Assembly (NCBI GenBank): GCA_030834695.1 | Contig: JAUQXK010000089.1 | Coordinates: 1-64,000, forward strand | Direction: 5' to 3' | DNA from: Desulfobacterales bacterium | GTDB taxonomy: Bacteria; Desulfobacterota; Desulfobacteria; Desulfobacterales; SpSt-501 | DNA length: 64,000 bases | In this document: positions 59,772-64,000 of the stretch, piece after piece | Layout: the number at the start of each line of letters is the position of its first letter | Position numbering within the stretch: position 1 is the stretch's first letter | Notes under the pieces: model-generated | Database searches by the model: none | What the model was told of the DNA's origin: nothing | Seen by the model: the letters and a program-made list of their open reading frames with translations, nothing else | Made by a program: the position numbers and the translations under genes

Positions 59772-61142
59772 ATGGCCAGAATCACCCATCGCCTCTTTGG
59801 TTCGGTCTTCACGAAGCTGCTGGCCGTGATCCTGCTGACGGGACTCGGCATTCAAATGGCTGTCGGGGCCTTTTTCTGGTACTTCCGCAGCGAAGCCGGC
59901 CGCGAATACAGCCAGACTCTCGCCCACTATCTGACCCTGGTCGTCTCTGAAATCGGCAATCCCCCTGACTTCGATAAGGCCTCCGCTTTGGCCGAGGCCG
60001 GGGCGTTTCATCTGCGCTATACCGACCCGGAGCGGAGCTGGAGCACAGCCGAGAATGTGCCGCTGGTCCTGCCGGAACGGAGGCGGGCGGCCTGGCGGCC
60101 TCAGCCCGGCGTGGCCGCCGTTTTTTTACGCGGCCGCGTCCTGGTCGAATTCCAACAGGCCCCCGGGAAGTTCATATTCGAGATCGGCCCGGGCTGGGCC
60201 GATCTCGAGCTCGCCCGACCGGTCATCCTGCTGCTGGTCCTGGTGAGCTTCATTCTGGCTGGGGCATATTTCAGCTTGCGGCGGATTCTCAAACCCATCG
60301 CCTGGCTGAAGCAAGGGATCCTGGAAGTAGGGCACGGCAATCTCGACCACCGCGTTCCCCTGCGACGCCCAGACCCCGCGCAGGGCGAGCGGCTGGAAGA
60401 CGCTATCCGCGGCAAGCATTTACGGCGATCGGATGAGCTCCGGGAGCTGGCCTTGGCTTTCAACGAAATGACGGATCGCATCCGGGAGATGCTCCATGCC
60501 CGGGAGCGGCTCATGCTCGACCTGAGCCACGAGCTGCGCTCCCCGCTCACCCGCCTCAAGGTCGCCATCGAGTTTCTGCCCGATGATCCGGCCCGGGACA
60601 GCATTCGCCAAGACGTCGCCGAAATGGAGGCCTTGACAGCCGCGATCCTTGAGAACGCGCGCATCCGGTATCAGCAGGGAGAACTCCAGCGGGAGCCGAT
60701 GGAGCTTGGACCGCTGGTGCAGGACGCGCTTAGGGAATTCGAGAATCAGCCACCGGGCGTGAGAACCGTTGCCATGCCGTCCGGCATCGTCTGCCGCATC
60801 CACCCGGAGTTGATTCGAACGGTTATGCGAAACCTGCTGGCCAATGCCGTCCGGCACTCGCCCGCCGGCAGCCGGCCGATCGAGCTCCACCTGGAGAAGC
60901 GGCCGCCGTTTGCCGTCGTCCGGATCACCGATCACGGTGTCGGGATAGCCCTCGAAGACCGGCCGCGCATCTTCGATCCCTTCTTCCGCGCCGACCCCTC
61001 CCGCTCGCGCTTGAGCGGCGGCTACGGACTGGGCCTGAGCCTATGCCAAACTATCGCCGAGGCCCATGAAGGGAAAATCGAGGTGCGGTCCGAACCGGGG
61101 TGCGGCAGCGCCTTTTCGCTTTTCCTGCCTCTGGCCACGTGA
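59772..61142 (+). CDS. HAMP-containing sensor histidine kinase
   Basis: A 456-residue kinase. A first TM segment (LLAVILLTGLGIQMAVGAFFW) is followed by a short periplasmic sensor region and a second TM segment (PVILLLVLVSFILAGAYFSL). HAMP, then the H-box LMLDLSHELRSPLTRLKVA, N-box NLLANAVRHSP, and G-boxes DHGVGIALED and GGYGLGLSLC follow. The start is uncertain: ATG 59772 begins a normal N-terminus, while ATG 59697 would add 25 unrelated residues; neither has a strong ribosome site. Gene order Spy-like, regulator, kinase resembles CpxP/CpxR/CpxA. Confidence 0.9.
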   Translation: MARITHRLFGSVFTKLLAVILLTGLGIQMAVGAFFWYFRSEAGREYSQTLAHYLTLVVSEIGNPPDFDKASALAEAGAFHLRYTDPERSWSTAENVPLVLPERRRAAWRPQPGVAAVFLRGRVLVEFQQAPGKFIFEIGPGWADLELARPVILLLVLVSFILAGAYFSLRRILKPIAWLKQGILEVGHGNLDHRVPLRRPDPAQGERLEDAIRGKHLRRSDELRELALAFNEMTDRIREMLHARERLMLDLSHELRSPLTRLKVAIEFLPDDPARDSIRQDVAEMEALTAAILENARIRYQQGELQREPMELGPLVQDALREFENQPPGVRTVAMPSGIVCRIHPELIRTVMRNLLANAVRHSPAGSRPIELHLEKRPPFAVVRITDHGVGIALEDRPRIFDPFFRADPSRSRLSGGYGLGLSLCQTIAEAHEGKIEVRSEPGCGSAFSLFLPLAT

Positions 61143-61237
61143 TTCATAAACCCTTTTTCTTCACTGGACGGGAGATAAATTGACAAAGAACAGCCTGAAA
61201 GATAGGCTGGCGGCATAAACGCTCTCTGGATGGGCTG

Positions 61238-61786
61238 ATGAATTTTAAGGTCGTATTGCAGAATCTGCTCCGCCGGTTTTCGGAAGCTGGGGTCGAAGCT
61301 GCGTTGTCTGGAGGACTGGCGCTGAGCACGATGGGTGTTTTCCGCTTCACGAAGGACATCGACTTCGTGGTGTTGGAGGAGTCGGCCGGGGCGGCGGAAA
61401 AGATCATGGCCGGGCTCGGCTATGAAAAGCAGGATTTCAGCAGCGCCGACATCCTGTCTTTCATCTCACCGCTCAAGGCGCTGGGCCAGGTGGATTTTCT
61501 CGTTGCCAGGCGGAAATACAGTCGCGCCATGGTGAAGCGGGCCCGCGCAATGCCCGTGATGAACGGCGAGCTGACGGTGAAGGTCCTGCAGGTCGAAGAC
61601 GTGATCGGCCTTAAGCTTCAGGCGCTGGCCAACGACCCCAAAAACCGCTATGCGGTGGACACCCCGGATATCCAGCGGCTGCTGAAGCTCCACAAGAGCC
61701 GCCTGGATATGGATCTGGTACGGGAGTATTTTCGGGTATTCGAAAAAGAGGACCTGCTGGATGAATGGCTGCGCGAGGCTGACTGA
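61238..61786 (+). CDS. Nucleotidyltransferase-fold protein (AbiEii/DUF6036-like)
   Basis: A 182-residue protein with the minimal nucleotidyltransferase active site: GGLALSTMGVFRFTKDIDFVVLEE, where the GG and the D-x-D pair are the substrate and metal positions. A third carboxylate may be in LGQVDFLV. This shape is common among MNT and AbiEii-type toxins and uncharacterised partners. Its last 26 bases overlap the start of a small gene, so translation is coupled. The ribosome site is weak. I infer a toxin-antitoxin-like or regulatory module; no HEPN partner is present. Confidence 0.7.
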   Translation: MNFKVVLQNLLRRFSEAGVEAALSGGLALSTMGVFRFTKDIDFVVLEESAGAAEKIMAGLGYEKQDFSSADILSFISPLKALGQVDFLVARRKYSRAMVKRARAMPVMNGELTVKVLQVEDVIGLKLQALANDPKNRYAVDTPDIQRLLKLHKSRLDMDLVREYFRVFEKEDLLDEWLREAD

Positions 61787-61970
61787 GGAAGAAAAGCGCG
61801 AAATGCTGCTGGACGCCCGCGACCCGGCTCGCAGGGAGGCCTTCGCCGCCGCCCAACGGGCCAGCCACGCCGGCACCCTGGACGATTATATCGAATTCCT
61901 GTCCGCGAACATGAGTGTGGCCGCCGCGTCGGCGCCCCGAATCACGGTAACGGACGACTTTAGGCTTTAG
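61761..61970 (+). CDS. Small protein coupled to the nucleotidyltransferase
   Basis: A 69-residue protein overlapping the nucleotidyltransferase end by 26 bases in another frame. The helical, Ala-rich sequence (EEKREMLLDARDPARREAFAAAQ, then TLDDYIEFLSANMSV) has no motif I know. The reading frame is well kept and ends in ITVTDDFRL before a stop, which supports it being real. It could be an antitoxin or a chaperone for the partner. It is followed 49 bases later by lysE. Confidence 0.6.
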   Translation: MNGCARLTEEEKREMLLDARDPARREAFAAAQRASHAGTLDDYIEFLSANMSVAAASAPRITVTDDFRL

Positions 61971-62019
61971 GCCCTGTGTTCCGTGATAAGAAATCGATGC
62001 CTTCTGACAGGAGCACCCA

Positions 62020-62640
62020 ATGCCCATCGAACTCTGGCTCGCCTTTGTCGCCGCCTCGGGAGTGCTGCTGGTGATCCCCGGGCCGACGATCCTGACCGTC
62101 ATCAGCTACTCGGTCGCCCACGGGCGGCGGTCGAACGCGCCTTTGGTGGCGGCCGTCGCGTTGGGTGATTCGACCGCGTTGGTCTTGTCCCTTCTCGGCC
62201 TCGGTGCGCTGCTGCAGGCCTCCGCCGTCTGGTTTACCCTGGTCAAGTGGGCTGGCGGCCTGTACCTGCTTTGCCTTGGAATCAGAATGCTCCGTGCCGG
62301 GGCGTCGCCCGCCGTCCTGTTGACCCCGGCCGCGGAGGCATCGCGCTGGAAGCTCTTCGCGAACACGTATCTCGTCACCGCTCTCAATCCCAAGGGCATC
62401 GTGTTCTTCGTGGCGTTCCTCCCCCAATTCGTGAGCCCCGGCGCCAGCGCTGCGCACCAGCTCTGGATCCTGGCCATTACGTTTGTGGCGCTGGCCATCC
62501 TGAACGCGAGCCTTTATGCCGTATTTGCGGCCTCCGCCCGCAAGCTCATGTCCTCACCCCACGCCAGCCGCCGCTTCAATCTCGCCGGCGGAACGCTCCT
62601 ATCCGCCGCAGGCATATGGGCCTTGATGGCCAAACGGTAG
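62020..62640 (+). CDS. LysE/RhtB-family exporter
   Basis: A 206-residue membrane protein with about six TM segments and the RhtB-type start LWLAFVAASGVLLVIPGPTILTVISYSVAHGRR, which includes the conserved PGP. LNPKGIVFFVAFLPQFV in the middle is the second family motif. It exports amino acids or their derivatives by proton exchange. No regulator is adjacent, so the substrate cannot be stated. The ATG follows GGAGCACCCA. Confidence 0.88.
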   Translation: MPIELWLAFVAASGVLLVIPGPTILTVISYSVAHGRRSNAPLVAAVALGDSTALVLSLLGLGALLQASAVWFTLVKWAGGLYLLCLGIRMLRAGASPAVLLTPAAEASRWKLFANTYLVTALNPKGIVFFVAFLPQFVSPGASAAHQLWILAITFVALAILNASLYAVFAASARKLMSSPHASRRFNLAGGTLLSAAGIWALMAKR

Positions 62641-62663
62641 GTATGAAAAATTAGATTTATCAG

Positions 62664-63416
62664 TCAGAACCGCTGATGATGGACAGCAACGGCCAGAGTC
62701 GGCCCAATCTCGGCGTTCATCACCAGGTCCGCAAGGGAATCGAGCGGGGTGGGGTCGCGATTGAGGATGACGAGGCGGGCGCCGTTGCGTCGGGCAAGCT
62801 CTGGGAAGCCGGCGGCGGGGTAGACCACCAGCGAGGAGCCGACGGCCAGGAACAGGTCGCAGGCCAGGGTGGCTTCCTCGGCCCGGCGCATGGCCTCCGG
62901 AGGCATGGCCTGGCCGAAGGAGATGGTGGCGGTCTTGACGATCCCGGCGCAGCGGTCGCAGACCGGCAGGCTCTCGTCCCGTTCGAAGGCCGCGCGAATC
63001 GGCGCCAACTCGAAACGCGTGCCGCAGTCCAGGCAGGCGGCATAGGTGGTGTTGCCGTGAAGCTCGATCACCTGCTCCTCGGGGATGCCGGATGCCTGGT
63101 GCAGACCGTCCACGTTTTGAGTGATCACGAGCGCGGCCTTGCCGGATCGAACGAGCTTTGCAACTGCCAGATGTCCGTCGTTCGGTTTGGCCTCCCGGAT
63201 GTCCCGGTCCACCACAAACTTCAGGCGCCAGTATTCGCGGCGCTTGGCCTGGCTCGCCAGGAAGTCTTCGAAGTAGATCGGCTTATGACGGCTCCAGATG
63301 CCTCCGGGGCTGCGGAAGTCCGGGATCCCGGACTCCGTGCTGATACCGGCCCCGGTGAAGACCACCACCCGGCGGCTGGAGTCGATCAGGTCGCGCAGCC
63401 GGTCGGCGCCCTTCAT
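62664..63416 (-). CDS. NAD-dependent protein deacylase (sirtuin)
   Basis: A 250-residue sirtuin, class U/III-like length. NAD-binding [27 protein letters not shown], the catalytic His in VIELHGNT, four zinc cysteines (CLDC and CDRC), and [16 protein letters not shown] are in place. It removes acetyl or other acyl groups from lysine while splitting NAD. It starts in a 4-base overlap with the comM-like gene upstream, so the two are co-transcribed. Confidence 0.93.
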   Translation of the reverse strand: MKGADRLRDLIDSSRRVVVFTGAGISTESGIPDFRSPGGIWSRHKPIYFEDFLASQAKRREYWRLKFVVDRDIREAKPNDGHLAVAKLVRSGKAALVITQNVDGLHQASGIPEEQVIELHGNTTYAACLDCGTRFELAPIRAAFERDESLPVCDRCAGIVKTATISFGQAMPPEAMRRAEEATLACDLFLAVGSSLVVYPAAGFPELARRNGARLVILNRDPTPLDSLADLVMNAEIGPTLAVAVHHQRF

Positions 63417-64000
63417 GCCGACAGCCGCGTGCCCCGATCCAGGTTGCGGTACTGGATCGCCTCGGAGATGTGGGAAGCGCCGACGTCGGGAACGCCTTCC
63501 AGATCGGCGATGGTGCGGGCGATCTTGAGCACCCGGTTGAAGGCCCGGGCGGAGAGGCCGAACTTGTCGATCGCGGCCTCCAGCAGACGGCGGGACGAAT
63601 CATCGATCCGGCAATGGGCGCGGATGTGACGGCTGCTCATCTGGGCGTTGCAGAAGATGCGGCTGCGGCTGAAGCGCTCGGACTGGACGTCCCGGGCGCG
63701 CGTCACGCGCTGTCGGATCTCGACCGAAGGCTCTCCCTGGGCGTCCTGCAAGAGGTCCGCATAGGGCACCGCCGGCACCTCAACGTGGATATCGATGCGG
63801 TCGAGCAGCGGCCCCGAGATCTTCGCACGGTAGCGGTGGATTTGAGGGTAGCTGCAGCGGCAGGCGTGCTTGCGGTCGCCGAAATAGCCGCACGGGCAGG
63901 GATTCATGGCCGCCACCAGCATGAAGCTCGACGGATAGGTCAAGGCCGAGGCGGCGCGGGAGATGGTCACTTTCATGTCTTCCAGCGGCTGGCGCAGAAC
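63413..64000 (-). CDS. ComM/YifB-type Mg-chelatase-like AAA ATPase (cut by window end)
   Basis: The last 195 residues of a ComM-family protein; the 5' part lies beyond the window. The frame is open from base 64000 and contains the typical [10 protein letters not shown] (Cys pair) and [28 protein letters not shown], followed by a C-terminal helical Mg-chelatase segment with [12 protein letters not shown]. ComM helps branch migration during recombination of incoming DNA. The stop overlaps the sirtuin start. Confidence 0.92.
   Translation of the reverse strand, partial: VLRQPLEDMKVTISRAASALTYPSSFMLVAAMNPCPCGYFGDRKHACRCSYPQIHRYRAKISGPLLDRIDIHVEVPAVPYADLLQDAQGEPSVEIRQRVTRARDVQSERFSRSRIFCNAQMSSRHIRAHCRIDDSSRRLLEAAIDKFGLSARAFNRVLKIARTIADLEGVPDVGASHISEAIQYRNLDRGTRLSA

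Noticed and set aside
61183-61218. 12-codon frame starting TTG behind GGGAGA before the nucleotidyltransferase
   Set aside because: Too short to judge; no conserved feature. It could be chance or the tail of a lost gene.

Overview
The window is GC-rich (roughly 60-63 %) bacterial chromosome, most likely from an anaerobic Desulfobacterota (delta-proteobacterial) lineage. The inference rests on gene content: LL-diaminopimelate aminotransferase, acyl-CoA dehydratase-type activases, TAXI-type TRAP transport, a stand-alone MetH-activation-domain protein, a sigma-54/NtrC network and tryptophanase. No rRNA, tRNA, CRISPR array, prophage or intact transposase was seen. Gene starts were moved to the best ribosome-binding site where the longest frame was implausible.

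Layout. 0-4.3 kb: nucleotide sanitation and repair (Nudix, MutT, endonuclease IV-like, PolX) plus an Fe-S flavoprotein. 4.3-8.5 kb: biotin-dependent acyl-CoA carboxylase (two genes). 8.5-11.1 kb: an AT-richer accessory island with a nitrilase, a frameshifted gene and mobile-element-like scraps. 11.2-25.4 kb: a minus-strand block of five lipoprotein genes, two activase genes, an NtrC-type regulator with a membrane sensor kinase, and a secreted endonuclease/exonuclease/phosphatase-fold protein. 25.4-33.8 kb: a PLP enzyme, an excisionase-like HTH protein, cold-shock and RRM RNA-binding proteins, superoxide dismutase, a DUF4392 protein, tryptophanase, a GalT-like protein and a Cys-rich protein. 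33.8-41.2 kb: aldo/keto reductase, TAXI-TRAP operon, MFS exporter. 41.3-47.6 kb: class V aminotransferase, an unusual receiver/substrate-binding/CheW fusion, MBL-fold and alpha/beta hydrolases, cupin. 47.6-52.3 kb: complete branched-chain amino-acid type ABC importer. 52.6-57.3 kb: DapL, HU, MlaC-like, MetH-activation-domain protein, TatC. 57.5-61.1 kb: Spy-like protein, Tat-type flavodoxin and an OmpR-type two-component system. 61.2-64 kb: nucleotidyltransferase with a small partner, LysE exporter, sirtuin, ComM (cut by the window end).

The most notable result is a probable sigma-54 regulon at 11.2-25.4 kb. Three minus-strand sites fit the -24/-12 pattern TGGYAYRN4TTGCW (14187-14202, 19239-19254, 24994-25009). 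They lie just upstream of the lipoprotein cluster, the large activase and the secreted EEP protein, which surround the gene for a GAFTGA-containing sigma-54 activator. Each has a GTTGAC-type inverted repeat about 246-263 bp upstream of its -12 element and a second CTGCAAC box about 171-188 bp upstream. This fits one kinase/regulator pair controlling an envelope lipoprotein set, a secreted hydrolase and an ATP-dependent Fe-S activase. The biological role is unknown to me.

Other items: an intrinsic-terminator hairpin in the cold-shock gene's leader, a decayed copy of a response regulator interrupted by a flavodoxin gene, a 319-bp MITE-like element, and several dispersed palindromic repeats.
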